Shown: positions 21,094 to 32,340 of the stretch, piece after piece
How positions within the stretch are numbered: position 1 is the stretch's first letter
How the letters are laid out: each line of letters opens with the position of its first letter
Source: Kuschelorhynchus macadamiae
Taxonomy: Eukaryota > Arthropoda > Insecta > Coleoptera > Curculionidae
Reading direction: 5' to 3'
NCBI GenBank assembly: GCA_030620095.1
Contig: JAUTXW010002103.1
Coordinates: 930,001 to 994,000 of the forward strand
DNA: 64,000 bases
The notes under the pieces: generated by a model
Told to the model about the DNA's origin: nothing
The model's database searches: none
The model's input: the letters and a program-made list of their open reading frames with translations, nothing else
Translations under genes and position numbers: made by a program

Positions 21094-23794
21094 ATGGAGA
21101 AGCAACTTGTAGGTATGTATTTTAAAATATTATATAATTTTTTGAGAAGCGATCTTTAGAAATAATAGTTTTTTAAACTTAATACTGGAGGATTTAAAAT
21201 TCATGTAGAAAACATAAAGTATGACTTTAACAGAGAGGTTTAGTTAACTATTCCCCTGAATTCCCCTATGTTTCTATATACGTAATACTTGATAAACATT
21301 TAGCTTTTTTATGGTGAAAAAACTGGCTGCTACTTTTTGCTCCTTTTTGGCCAAAATATAAAAAACTGGTCCAACAAAACTGACATCCGTCAACTAAGTA
21401 TACAGTTTTTCATTTTTTTTTAAACGCGGCAATATTTAAAAGAGTTATTTTTTAGGTCATTTTTTGGAAAAAAACTTCTAATTAATATAGGTCCGGAAAT
21501 GCATACTTTTCAATATACAGGGTGTTAAAATTTTATGTTTTGTTTTTATACATTCCTGAATATTGTCAAAATTTCGGAAAAAATTGATATCTGGGGGTTT
21601 TTTAACATTTACAATAATTCAGCTCTAACCTACCTATGACTTTACAGTAAAGTTCTAACTAACTAAATAAAAAAATAAATAAATAAATAGATAAATAAAT
21701 AAATAAATAAATATGTACATATTTTTCTCTGTTTCTTTTTTTCTATATGTGGGCTGTTCTTTTACAGAAACGCATCAAGCTGTTTTAAAAATCAAAGTGG
21801 AGGATTTATTTTATCGTATTACTGAAATAAGCCGGGACAACGAATTTAAAGACCTCCAAGCACACATTCAAAAGGAAACGAATCACCCAGCAGAGTGTTT
21901 ACCATTAATAAGGTCAAAATTAAACAAATTTAAATTTAAACTGCGGAAGAAATGGGCTGAATCGTGCAGGATAAAAACAAGATTTTTGGCAAGGAATAGA
22001 CAGTGGCTTCAAAGCTACATGGAATTCAAAATATATCCTCGTGAAGTTAATCAAAATATTGCTTCCAAACGTGGCCGTCCTACTCTAACCTTTCAAGAAA
22101 GTTCAGGTTGCGTCAAAAGAAGAAAAACAATTTCATTACGGGAACACTCTGTCGATATGTTGTCCTACTCAACTCAAATGAAGCTTCGCTTAGCAGGAGA
22201 AGTCTCCAGTAACCCCAATAAAGCAAAAGTATATAGTGAGGCAATTAAAGAATATGAAAACAAGAATACATCAAAAATGACTAAAGAAGAGGCTCTCTCT
22301 TTAATGACCGAAGCAAAACTCAGCAGGCATCAGTATGGTTTAGTTCAAGGGAATGCTAAAAGTAGGTTCCCATGCTACTCACTTGTGCAGAGAGCTAAAC
22401 GAGACTGCTACCCAGAGAAACAAAACATTTCAGTTACTGACATTTGTGCCAAAATTATACTACAGGGCCTTTTAGACCATACCACCTTAAGATTATTGGA
22501 ATCAATTAAAGATGTTTTAAACAGTATGCCTGAGTCTAATGGTTTTAATCTTCATTTAATTTCGAAGTGGGGTTTAGATGGCACAAATGCTACTGAATAT
22601 AAGCAGTGTTTTCAAACTCCTGATAGCAGTGATGGGAGCCTACTTTTTACGTCTCTTGTACCTATACAATTGTATTCTGATAAAAATAAAGATTGTATTC
22701 TGTGGCAAAACCCTAGACCAAGCTCCACCAGGTACTGTCGACCTATTCGCTTTTGTTTTGAACGTGAAACGGTCGAGAGTTCTAAAGCCGAAAAAGTAAG
22801 AGTTGATACAGAAATTCAATCTCTGATCCCTTCAACATTTTCTTGCAATGAAAAACAATTTACCATCTGTCATAATTTACTTTTTACTATGATAGATGGT
22901 AAAATTTGTAATGCCATTGCAGAAAATAAATCGACACTGCGTTGTTATGTATGTGACTTAACTTGTAAGGATTTCAATAACATTGAATAGTGCTTACAAG
23001 GTAAAGTTAAAAAAGAAATGTTTGAGTTCGGTTTAAGTATCTTGCACGCGTGGATCAGGTTCAGGGAATGCTTATTACATCTAGCGTATAAAATTGGCAT
23101 AAAAAAATATCAAGCCCGTGGGCAACAAGAAAAAGAGCTTGTTGCAAGACGCAAGCAAGAAATTCAAACCGAATTCAAACATGTGCTGAGTCTTTGGGTA
23201 GATAAGCCCAAACAAGGATTTGGGAACACCAATGACGGTAATACGGCCAGACGTTTCTTTGAGAATGAAGATGAGTCTGCCCGTATTACCGGCATTGATA
23301 AAACTTTAATACACAAGTTTCACGTGATTTTACAAACACTTTCATCTGGTTTTGATATAAATGCAGAAAAATTTAACGAATTCTGTCTTGAAACTGCAAA
23401 TTTATATGTAAATTTGTACTCGTGGTATATGATGCCGCCAACCGTGCATAAAATTCTTATACATGGTCCTCAAATTGTTGCGAATGCCTTATTACCAATT
23501 GGCCAATTGAGCGAAGAAGCTCAGGAGGCTCGTAATAAAGATATTAAGCAATATAGACAGGGTCATTCTAGAAAGTGTTCTCGAGTAGCTACAAACAGTG
23601 ACATCTTAAATAATTTATTAATCTTTTCAGACCCTCTAATTACGAGTCTTAGACAGTTGCCTCCAAAAAAATTTAAGAAACTTTCTACGGAAGTTCAAAA
23701 TTTGTTAAAACCTCCAAAAGAACCAGCAAAATTATTTGATTTAGATAATCTTAGCAATTCAGAATCAGATGCATCTACCTCAGACTCTGACTAA
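21094..23794 (+). pseudogene. Transib transposase (RAG1-core homologue), one internal stop
   Basis: Transib transposases excise and insert DNA by a mechanism shared with the V(D)J recombinase RAG1. A likely exon 1 is 21094-21112 (MEKQLV), then an intron 21113-21767 (GTATGT...TTTACAG) and a large exon 21768-23794. Recognisable blocks are WGLDGTNATEYKQ (first catalytic Asp), LWQNPRPSSTRYCRPIRF, FTMIDGKICNAI (second Asp), the zinc pair LRCYVCDLTC, then GLSILHAWIRF, GNTNDGNTARRFF, MPPTVHKILIHG and GQLSEEAQEARNKDI with the catalytic Glu. An in-frame TAG at 22988-22990 splits the reading frame between the zinc pair and GLSILHA. The frame is otherwise open to the acidic C-terminus ending at 23794. 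Spliced length would be about 682 codons, normal for the family. Without readthrough the product is truncated. Confidence 0.9.
21663..21714. repeat. AAAT-type microsatellite inside the Transib intron
   Basis: About twelve AAAT/AATA units with one GATA interruption lie just before the second exon of the transposase gene. Confidence 0.85.
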
Positions 23795-24477
23795 ATTATA
23801 ATTCACCAAATTAAATTAAATTTCTTCATTCAAATAAAACTGTAAACTGTATTTGTTATTACTGTTGTTATGTTTAGTTGTTCTGCTGCTATTTTTAATT
23901 TATTAATATTTTTCTTTCATATTTCACTGTAGCATTACCGTATAGTTTTTATTATTCATTTTATAATAACATCGTTTATAAATATTCAGTCATATGAATA
24001 AAGTTTAGCAAATGCTTTTACTATACCTCTGTCTCTCTTTGCTACATTTAAGCTGAATATGTTTATTTCAAAAAATTTGAGCAAAAGCATTTGCTTCTGT
24101 TTTATTCATATGGTCCATTTTGTTGCATCTAAGATAAGAGCTTTATTTTTATATTTTTATTTCGTTTTTGAAATGTAGACAATTTAAAAATTAAATAAAA
24201 ATCAACTTTTTTTGTAATTTAAATATAGTTATTGCATCAAGCATACATAAAAACTCCGATGTAAAATTAAAAAAAAAATTCACGGAATACTCTCTGAAAT
24301 TTTTGCTGTTGCGGCATTTTTGACTAACCCTGTATAATTTATATATCTGTTCACCCTTTAAAATAATAAATTGTTACTGATTTAATATCCGCATATAATT
24401 TAAAACGGTTTTAAGAAATATTTATTTCAAAAACAATTTCGATCAGAAATTAATATCAAATACCCCACTGTGCGGCC

Positions 24478-24615
24478 GTTTGTCTTATAACTTCTCAATA
24501 AGGCGAGTTAAAGAAAAATTACTCAAAAAAATAAGGGCTTTTCAAATGCGTAAAAAAAACTCAAAATCCTTTATTGTCTTAAGAAAATCTCATTGACAAA
24601 GCTGTACAGAAAAAA
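24478..24615 (-). repeat. Probable displaced right arm of the 19144 mariner
   Basis: TTACTCAAAAAAATAAGGGC and TTTTCAAATGCG (24519-24552) are the near-complement of 19254-19292 in the left arm of the mariner remnant, in inverted orientation, and CTGTACAG follows at 24603-24610. This suggests that the MITE and Transib split one mariner copy. The match is only about 35 bp. Confidence 0.4.
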
Positions 24616-25232
24616 TTATATTAAAACGTGACATGCAATCTTATAAGGAATTAATAGTTATTTACGTTTGTAACACATAATGTACAAAGCATAGACATGA
24701 ATTTGTCAAAATAAAAATATCTCAAATATACAATCAGTCATATTGGAACAACATATACCTAACAAGATGTCAAACATAGGGTCACATATTTAAAAAAATT
24801 AAAATATAAAATTATTGCAGTATAACTATACAAAAGTATAGTATATAGAATAAAAACACTTTGGAAAAGATGCATGGAGCAAATAGCCTAGAAGCAAATG
24901 CCATAGCGTATATGAGATGAAAATCTAAAACAATTTAAAGGGTTTTCTTTACATTGTTGATAACGGATTTTCATCAAGTACCGATCCAGTCAATCAAGTA
25001 TAGTCAAAAGCAGTGTTATCGTGCGGGTCATACGATTTATCAACGAGAAACTTTTTAAGTTTGTTTTTCTTTTATTACGTGTAATCATATCCTCCGCATA
25101 AAATCCGGAAAATGAATTAGATAGACCTATGATATTTTCATATTAAAAAAGAGGATAAACATATAAATACTAGCAGTTGCAAAAATCTTTGAGCGATGTC
25201 ACTTCAAAGTCAATTGACAAGTCAGTGACAAA
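24616..25232. other. Gene-free AT-rich stretch
   Basis: No coding signal was seen. Sequence just upstream of 25233 may be the 5' leader of the DDE_3 element, but its terminus was not found. Confidence 0.35.
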
Positions 25233-26091
25233 ATGAGTAATAGAAAACAATATTCGGGTTTTTTGCATCCACAAGGGAAAAAAATGGTATTAAATCTAAT
25301 AAAATATTACGAAAATGAAAACTCATCGGCCAATATACAGGAGACAGTAGCAAAAGCTCTGGGAATCGGTATAAGAGCTGTGCAAAAAATTGTGCATGAA
25401 AAAAAGCATAATTTACTACCGAAGAAGATTAAGAAATGTACACGAAAAAAGCCAAAGATAGAAGACTTAAGTGACAATGTAAAAATGGATGTTCGTAATG
25501 CAATTTACGATTTATACACATCAAAAACAAATATAACCCTTCAAGTTTTAAAAAATCGAGGCATATTGGAAATTGGACTAAAATCGTTGTCAAAATTAAT
25601 AAAAATGAGACTTGGATATTTTCTAATGGAGGTGGTTCGAAATCTTGGCAGGACGAGTCTGTAAAAAGTGTAGTGTGAAGAGAAAAAAGGGATGTGGGAC
25701 AGGAAAACGGTTCATCATTTTGCATGCAGGTTCTTCAACAGGATTTCTCCCAAGTGCAAGTTTACTGTTTTCTTCAACATCCAAAAGTATGGACTACCAT
25801 GATAATATGAACTGTGAATTGTTTGAAAAGTGGTTAAAAGAACAACTGATTCCAAATTTAGATGCTCCATCTTTAATCATTCTGGATAATGCAACTTATC
25901 ATTCAAGAATCGTAAATAAACAACCTACTTCATCCTGGAAGAAAAGTGATATTTATGATTGGCTAATAAAACAAAAACAAAATCCTTTACCAAATATGCT
26001 GAAACTAGAACTTCTTTTAATGGCAAAATCTATTAAAAAACCAACAATATATGCCGTAGATGAAATATTACGGGAAAATGGACATGTATAA
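25233..26091 (+). pseudogene. DDE_3 (IS630/Tc1-mariner superfamily) transposase remnant
   Basis: This resembles an insect family of DDE_3 transposases. The first segment (25233-25664) has an N-terminal helix-turn-helix region (AKALGIGIRAVQKIVHEKK, residues about 40-58) and a linker, ending in KSLSKLIKM. The block with the first catalytic Asp is mostly deleted; only NETW survives in another frame near 25604. The second segment (25645-26091) carries GKRFIILHAGSSTGFLPSA, DYHDNMN and LIILDNATYHS with the second catalytic Asp. Sequence stops at ENGHV, just before the expected LPPYH..LNPIE block, so the third acidic residue is missing. There is a frame break near 25650. No terminal repeats were identified. 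Confidence 0.75.
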
Positions 26092-26500
26092 GCAGAACAT
26101 ATCCTCTTTGTTCCACTGATTCGAACCGCCTTCCGACTTTATTAAGGCGCTTGCCATTTTGTGTATTTTTGTTTTTGCCAACCAAAAAATTTTAACCAAA
26201 TAAATATTTAGCGAATTTTCTTATTTAGTCCCTCGGCATTTAATGTATAAAATGATATTAATGATATCTTAATAATATTGCGTAATATAATAAAAAAAAA
26301 CTTCTTTCTCACTGTATATTTGTAAATAGCCCATCGAGAATTACTAGCTCGATAAAAGAATCACCCAACATTTTGGTATTCACTGTGTTTTCTGATTTGA
26401 TTCATAATGTTGGTGACCTTTGGACCCACACGATAAGACCGCATTCGACTATATATGAGATTCAATCAGAGAGAAGTATACGCTCCTTACAATACTGTAA
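26092..26500. other. Gene-free AT-rich stretch
   Basis: No feature was recognised between the DDE_3 remnant and the opposing LINE fragment. Confidence 0.35.
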
Positions 26501-27055
26501 TTGTTTAAATTATTTGAAATTACTATGATGACATAATAACTTGAAGCTATTTTGGACTTCATCCACATTTATATATAACAAAAACATAATGAGTCCCAAG
26601 ACTGATTCTTCTGGTACCCCAATCTCCAATTCTTGAGGCTCAAACATATATCCCCCAAAAGAAACACGCTGTATCCTGTTTCCCAAATAAGACTTAAACA
26701 ATTTCAGTGGTGTCCCTCTAAAACCATACATATCCAGTTTTCACAGCAGTATTCTATGATTTACTCGGTCAAACGCCTTTGACAAATCACAGAAGACTGC
26801 CGCGGCAACCTCTTTCTCATTCAGTCTCACATAAAGATCTTTCAAAAATGAAAATATGGCATTACTTGTTGAAACCCAAACTATTCCAATTTTAAGACAC
26901 CATACATGATTAGGAATGCAACCATTCAAACTTTTACCTATTTTCCTACAATTTTAGTAATTCAATGATACATCCTCCTCTCCCCCTTTAAATAAGGGAA
27001 TGACGGTCGCCATCTTCAGGCAATCTGGAAACACCCCCTTGTAGGTATGCTACTG
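26500..27055 (-). pseudogene. LINE reverse transcriptase fragment, minus strand
   Basis: From about 27050 downward the minus strand encodes LKMATVIPLFKGGEED (the usual start of the reverse-transcriptase domain), then after a deletion AAAVFCDLSKAFDRVNHRIL (first catalytic Asp), GFRGTPLKLFKSYLGNRIQ and GVPEESVLGLIMFLLYIN (degraded GVPQGSVLGP motif). The YADD active site is absent. Stops occur at 26739 and elsewhere. It belongs to the CR1/Jockey type and has neither 5' nor 3' ends. Confidence 0.75.
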
Positions 27056-27200
27056 GAAAAAAATATGAATTTCGCAAGCTCTAAAAACTTTTTATTATAC
27101 AAATACCTTAGTGACACTTATCTATATTTTGATTTGCATTTCCTGTTTTCCCAATAACAGGCCAAGAGCCTCGAGTTTGGGACACCCTGTACATTAGCGC
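27055..27200 (-). repeat. Solo mariner-type terminus related to 19144
   Basis: On the minus strand, TGTACAGGGTGTCCCAAA (from 27191) is followed by GCAAATCAAAATATAGATA and GTGTCACTAAGGTATTT, the same order as in the arm starting at 19144. No transposase lies beside it, so it is a solo or truncated end. Confidence 0.55.
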
Positions 27201-27342
27201 TCTCACCCGATATATAAAATTTGTGACGTAACGAAACGCCCATTCTGGCAGCCATTTCAGGCAAATTTATTTCAAAAACAAACTAAAAAATACAGCGGAA
27301 AAGTTTCATTTTAATCATAGTTTCTACATATAAAATAAAAAA

Positions 27343-27370
27343 ATATATATATATATATATATATATATAC
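27343..27370. repeat. AT dinucleotide microsatellite
   Basis: About thirteen TA units precede CAGCC; sequence composition alone supports the call. Confidence 0.9.
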
Positions 27371-27473
27371 AGCCTAATAGTTACCAATTAGCATAAACAT
27401 CAGCTACGAAACTATTTACAAAGAAGAGAAAAAAAGGGAAAACACTAAGGGCATACACTGACAGCTCACTTAC

Positions 27474-27488
27474 CTCTTGCGACACAAT
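27474..27488 (-). other. Candidate 15-nt microexon
   Basis: On the minus strand a polypyrimidine-rich TTTTTATTTCAG precedes ATTGTGTCGCAAGAG, which is followed by the strong donor GTAAGTGAG. It is divisible by three and lies downstream of OSBP exon 1 on the same strand. The good splice sites are the only support. Confidence 0.25.
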
Positions 27489-27552
27489 CTGAAATAAAAA
27501 CAACCATTCTTAGTGCATATTTAGTAGTATTAGTAGGTTCTTAATAAATATA

Positions 27553-27648
27553 ATGAAAAAACAGAGGTTAGTGGTGAGCGAAAAAGCGGTGCCGTATAAA
27601 CAATTGCTACGTCAGGCAAAAAACACACAAAAACTACTAAAAAATTAA
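27553..27648 (+). other. Small open reading frame, 31 codons
   Basis: ATG at 27553 to TAA at 27648 encodes a basic peptide containing VVSEKAVPYKQLLRQ. Its base composition is richer in GC than its surroundings, which is unusual here. No homologue is recognised and chance is likely. Confidence 0.15.
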
Positions 27649-27780
27649 TCAAAAAGGCAAGAATAAACGAATTAAAGAACATAGTATTTATGTGACAGAA
27701 AGTATGATTTTAAAACAGGAAAATAGTTTCCCTTATATTAAGGAGGAGCGTTTAACGTCACCCATTTACAGTTAACTCAG

Positions 27781-28470
27781 TATACAGGGTGATTTAAAAG
27801 AATATCAATAAAACGTAGGACATGACTGTTCAGTTCGTTTAAGACTATAAGTTCTAGAGAACCCCTGCTGCTACTTCATTGCAAAGGTATAGCTTGGGCG
27901 TTTTAACTTGTTCACATTTCAATCTGCTATGAATTTCTTATTTATCAAGATATCAAAATTATCTCAAAAACAAACTATATGGCTAGTTACCAAGTTTTTT
28001 GTAATACTAGAAAAATGTAACAATGTTTCAATTGTCAAAATTATATAAATATAACTAGCATTTTCTTAAATCAGACATACTCATATACATATATACAAAT
28101 CTTTTTTACTGATTCTAAATATACCTATACAGGTCTGATACCCTGATCTTGAAAAATAAATGAAAAAATGAAGAAAATTGGTTCCACAAAATCAATGTAT
28201 GTAACAAACATTCTCTTTCTCCCTTCACCACATTTCTGTTGTGGCGAAATTTTTCTCCATTTTTCCTTTTATTTTGAAAGGTAAAAATATCAAACCCTAT
28301 GTATTTAGAATCTGGAAAAAGAGATCAACCTATTGAAACGCAGTCTTATTTAGAAAAAGAAAAGTTATATTTATATCTTTGACAAATAACTATTTTTAAT
28401 ATTATATAAAAATTAGTAGGTAATATAAAATTCGTTCACTGGATCATTTTGATATCTTTAAATATAAGGG
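27781..28470. repeat. Foldback-like dispersed repeat
   Basis: A TATACAGGGTGATTTAAAAG end starts at 27781. From about 27950 is CAAACTATATGGCTAGTTAC and the sequence related to 18640-18965. The far side (28381-28470) contains an inverted, diverged version of the same block (reverse complement ATATCAAAATGATCCAGTG then TTACCTACTAATTTTTATAT). This gives a loose foldback without coding capacity. Confidence 0.45.
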
Positions 28471-28960
28471 AGTTATAGCAGAACATGTGGGAATGTCTTA
28501 AGTAAAATTTAGCAATAGAACTATAGCAGGTAATTATACTCTACAAAAGCAGCCTTGGTAGTTTGTTCTTTTTAATATAGTTTATATGTCAACTAATCAT
28601 ATTACTTAAAGTGATGTTAACAACAATTTAAAAGACTGTTCAAATAAAAAAAAACAATTTACAATTTCGAAATTTACAATCGTTAACAAGAACTTGTGTT
28701 CAATAGCTAGACATTGTCATTTTCATCACAATCAAAAAGTAAATGAAAAACTGGGTCATATTTTTGGGTATCGGTACACAGCAGTCACAGCCATTTTATA
28801 ACTCAAACCATATTGGGAAACCAGTCAATTGTTTTTTTAAATTGTACTACATTGCAAGTACAAACAAAACGCAAAAAAGTTTTTAACAAATACCTGTTAA
28901 AATTTGCAGATTAAAATCAATGTAAAAATGAGGATTTCCTGAACAAAAATAAAATTAATG
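28471..28960. other. Gene-free AT-rich stretch
   Basis: No feature was recognised. Confidence 0.35.
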
Positions 28961-29350
28961 ATTTTTTTTTTAAATACAATAATTCCTGAAATAAATTGTT
29001 TGAAATCTATAGTTTTATCAATCTATTTTCTGCCACTGATATCTTCTGCCCAACAGAAAAATGTGAAAATTATGAAGAGTTTGAGAACCAAATTTATAAT
29101 AATTCCACCAAACATTTGATATCATGAAGGCTTTTCCCAGGTGCACTAAAAGAGGCTAAAGTTATAACCATCTTTAAAATCTGGGAAAACCACGTTGGAC
29201 ATCTGCAGTGCAAACTTAGTTAATCTATCGATAAGGGATCAGGTGTCGACTGACATTTTGCGTATTTTTTACTTCTCATACTTACAATCCATTATCGACT
29301 ATGAAATAATGTTTTGGGGTTCGTTTTCGGCAGCAAATAACATCTAGTGC
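28960..29350 (+). pseudogene. LINE ORF2 fragments, plus strand
   Basis: Around 29125-29175 the translation gives FPGALKEAKVITIFKIWENH, the conserved entry to the LINE reverse transcriptase (FP..LK.AKV.P.FK.G). Around 29255-29345 it gives FYFSYLQSIIDYEIMFWGSF, the post-polymerase block (usually YYSLI.SHL.YG...WG). The polymerase core between them is deleted. It is heavily decayed and the boundaries are approximate. Confidence 0.6.
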
Positions 29351-30998
29351 AAGTAAGTAATTTTGTTGAATAAAGAACGATAAAATAGCAATTACAAGTC
29401 CTATTAACCCTTAAAATAATTAACCGTATTTACAAATGAATAAATATTAAGAAGAACCTTGTACCGTGTATGCCAATTAATATAGAAACGCAATACAATT
29501 TTGACTTACCCAAGAAGAGACCTTAGGAGTTAAATACTCTAAATTTTTGCACACTTCGCACTTAATGCCCAAAAACTCACACAAAAATTATCAAAAATCA
29601 CCCAAAAACTCACAAAAATCGTCCAAAAATAATGCTTTTACTCAAGGCAACCCCGCTTTGTTCGGATTACTATTTTACTATAGTTTTGTAAATTCCTGCA
29701 TACAACAATTTAAAAGTAAAAAAAGTGTTATATATAGCTAATGAAATATTATAGAGGTTATTAATACAGTATTAGATCCACCTTGAAAATTAATTTTAAT
29801 TTTACCAGCAAGTATAAATTGTATTCTATGTATAAACATATATGTCTATGTATGATAGTTTACAACACCCTTTCGGATCAACCAAATTAACTATATGACA
29901 ATAGTCCAAACAAGTATTAATTCTGATAGTATTCAAATCAAAACAATTTCATTTCTCTGTTACTATGTCTATGATAGAAACTATCATATTTATATATTTT
30001 CATTTATATTTTTATATGTTTATGTAATTACTTTATCTGCAACACCTTGGCAGATATTGGCAAAAAGCATACTTCTAAGTTCATTGCACTTTTTTTGTAC
30101 AGTGACTGGACTACTCCTTTACTAGAATGAGTCATTTTGCTTCATAATTTTGTTTCGAATTAATCAGAGCCAAAGCATATTATTAATTCTTCAACTACAA
30201 ATATTATTCCCTTTGTATTTCAGCTTTACCCAGAGCAAAGTTTACAGAATTGAGTGCTGATGTAATGAAATTTAATCCTCTAATCCTCACTGTGTTAAAT
30301 AACACACATTTTTTTCTACTGGACCAAGAGAGGTGAAAATTTTCATAATGTAAACAAAAACATGCTCAAAAATAAAATAGCATTCATTTTCTTGACAATT
30401 ATTAAATGGCAAATTCTAATTTCAAAAGAAGGGTTTTATTATTATTCCACAATTTAATTTTAAACTATATTCCTAAAACCATCTCTGCGAATTTTCCTAC
30501 AATAATTAAGAACAACAATCTATTTATTTATTTCATCATTAGCATTGAAAAAAGTTTTTATATAACTTTTATTTAAACCTCTACTATTAAATATGCACCA
30601 ATAAAAAAGCCTACACTGGTACATTTCATCTTTCTCATAGAAGACTTTATTTTTCTTGTGAATTATTTGCATTCGTGTATGTACTAGAAAGTGAAGATGA
30701 ACTTTAAAAAATTAACCCCCCCCATTAGTATGTTTTTTACAGTGTTATAAAAAAAAACAACAAACAATGAAGAAAAAAAAGATACAATTTGAGAGAGCAT
30801 GCTTATTCTATAATGATTATTACCAACAAATATTCCAAAATCACTCTACAAAATTATTATCAAAAGAAAAAAAGTCTAAAAACCACTCCACACAAATTAC
30901 AAAAATAAAAAAAAAACAATGATTGTGCAGGGCCTTTTACACCATGACTGGTTCCAATATTGCCAACCACTTGATGTTCATGATTTTTTTTTACTTAC
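29351..30998. other. Gene-free AT-rich stretch, possibly OSBP intron
   Basis: No convincing coding region was found. A short imperfect tandem repeat (CCCAAAAACTCACA units) lies at 29568-29632. A plus-strand open stretch after a TTTGTATTTCAG at about 30222 is probably chance. Confidence 0.3.
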
Positions 30999-31064
30999 CC
31001 CCCTTTGAATTTTCTTCTCCGCCTGATGGACAACGTAGGGGCGATTCCATGGTGATTTTCGGCC
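30999..31064 (-). other. Candidate 66-nt cassette exon
   Basis: On the minus strand TTTTTTGGTATGTTGTGCAG precedes a 66-nt segment (31064 to 30999) followed by the strong donor GTAAGTAAA. It is divisible by three, and its phase fits the phase-2 donor of the OSBP exon at 46286, continuing without a stop as AENHHGIAPTLSIRRRRKF. No similarity to known OSBP sequence is recognised, so it may be a spurious or lineage-specific exon. Confidence 0.25.
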
Positions 31065-32340
31065 CTGCACAACATACCAAAAAAGCGTCTTTTAGGATTA
31101 TGAAATTTTGAAAAAAAAAATGTGTGAGATGTGGATGTATGAAGGTATGACGTATGAAAAAAGTTGTGGTTCTTGTTGTAATACTACTTCTCTACAAATG
31201 CAGAATACATAAAAATGAATGTACTATAGAAAACATACCAAGTGAATAAAAACATTTGACGAAGGTTTAACATTACGAGTATAACATAGAGTGTCAGTGG
31301 TTGAATATTTCTGTCATCTATTTTTAAATGAAGAGTGATTTGGTTATCACACTACATTCCACTAAACTATGGGTCTATAGTAACATAATACTTAATATAA
31401 AGGATGAAATATAGCTTTTTTCAAATTTGTAAATTCGAAGAAGAGGTGCTATAATTTAACTGTCTTGGATAGTCCTGTAACGAACTGACCAACATTTTTG
31501 CTATAGATTGAAGCTAAAGTTAAAACTAATATCTAAGTAATTAGTTTATTTTCACTTCAAAACAAGCTACATTGTCATAATACAAATTAGTACTGCTCAT
31601 TTACACCACAGACTTAACAACTTCTGATCATACAAAGAAGTAAGAGTTAAAACATGACTTTTATTAAAAATTCAGAACATAAGACAATTGGACAAGATCT
31701 ATCAACCTAAACTACTTAAGGGTTGAAAATATCAATTGTAATATCAAAAACACAAAAGATATTAAGTGAATTTTTAAAAATATTATCGATTTAATTTTTC
31801 TTCCCTTCTATAAATATAAATTATGTGTCCAAGAAAAATCGGATCAGTTTATTACTTTAATTAAAATCTATAAACCATATCTGAAAGTATTTATAACATA
31901 AAATATAATAATTGCTGTTGGCAATGTGATTTTTTTGGCAATATACTAGTAAGTATTTTGGTGCCAACAACCTGACCATGAAAATAATTTTATAATATGC
32001 TTTGTACAAGACTTCAACTATAAAAGTTGTAGGATTTATCTTATATTATCTTTTGAGAGTATCCAAAGATTTTTAAACACATTAGAACCTTAACAAACAT
32101 ATATAACCTATATTTTTTTGAATGGAACATAATTACTTTTTATTTTATTTATTTAGTATCTCTGGTAGACGGTTTACATTTAATATTATTTCATTTAGAT
32201 TTAATGAATTATGATAAGCTACCTAAGTATAACGGTATTTGTCAGCACAATGGATTTGTGAAACCTGTGTGTGCTGAACTTTAAATTTTAAAGAAAACTA
32301 CATTCTAAGGTTATACATATCAATAAAAATACTTTAAAAT
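31065..32340. other. Gene-free AT-rich stretch
   Basis: No coding region or transposon end was recognised. Confidence 0.35.

Larger units (their letters stand above)
20823..24472 (+). mobile_element. Transib DNA transposon, near complete (3650 bp)
   Basis: The left end is CACACTGGGGTGTT and the right end, reverse-complemented, is CACAGTGGGGTATT. Perfect 5-bp target duplications CGGCC flank the element. In both ends a conserved CTGATCGAAA block places TCGAAA exactly 23 bp after the heptamer (CACACTG or CACAGTG), matching the 23-RSS-like layout known for Transib termini. The transposase gene inside is RAG1-like and runs towards the right end. Only one stop codon interrupts it, so the insertion appears moderately young. 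Confidence 0.92.

Noticed and set aside
29547..29741. Lys/Ser/Asn-rich frame
   Set aside because: It translates a short imperfect tandem repeat.
30222..30335. Plus-strand exon-like stretch after TTTGTATTTCAG
   Set aside because: It is open for about 36 codons but has no partner exon and no homology.
30923..31111. 62-codon plus-strand frame
   Set aside because: It overlaps the better minus-strand splice-site arrangement and has no motif.
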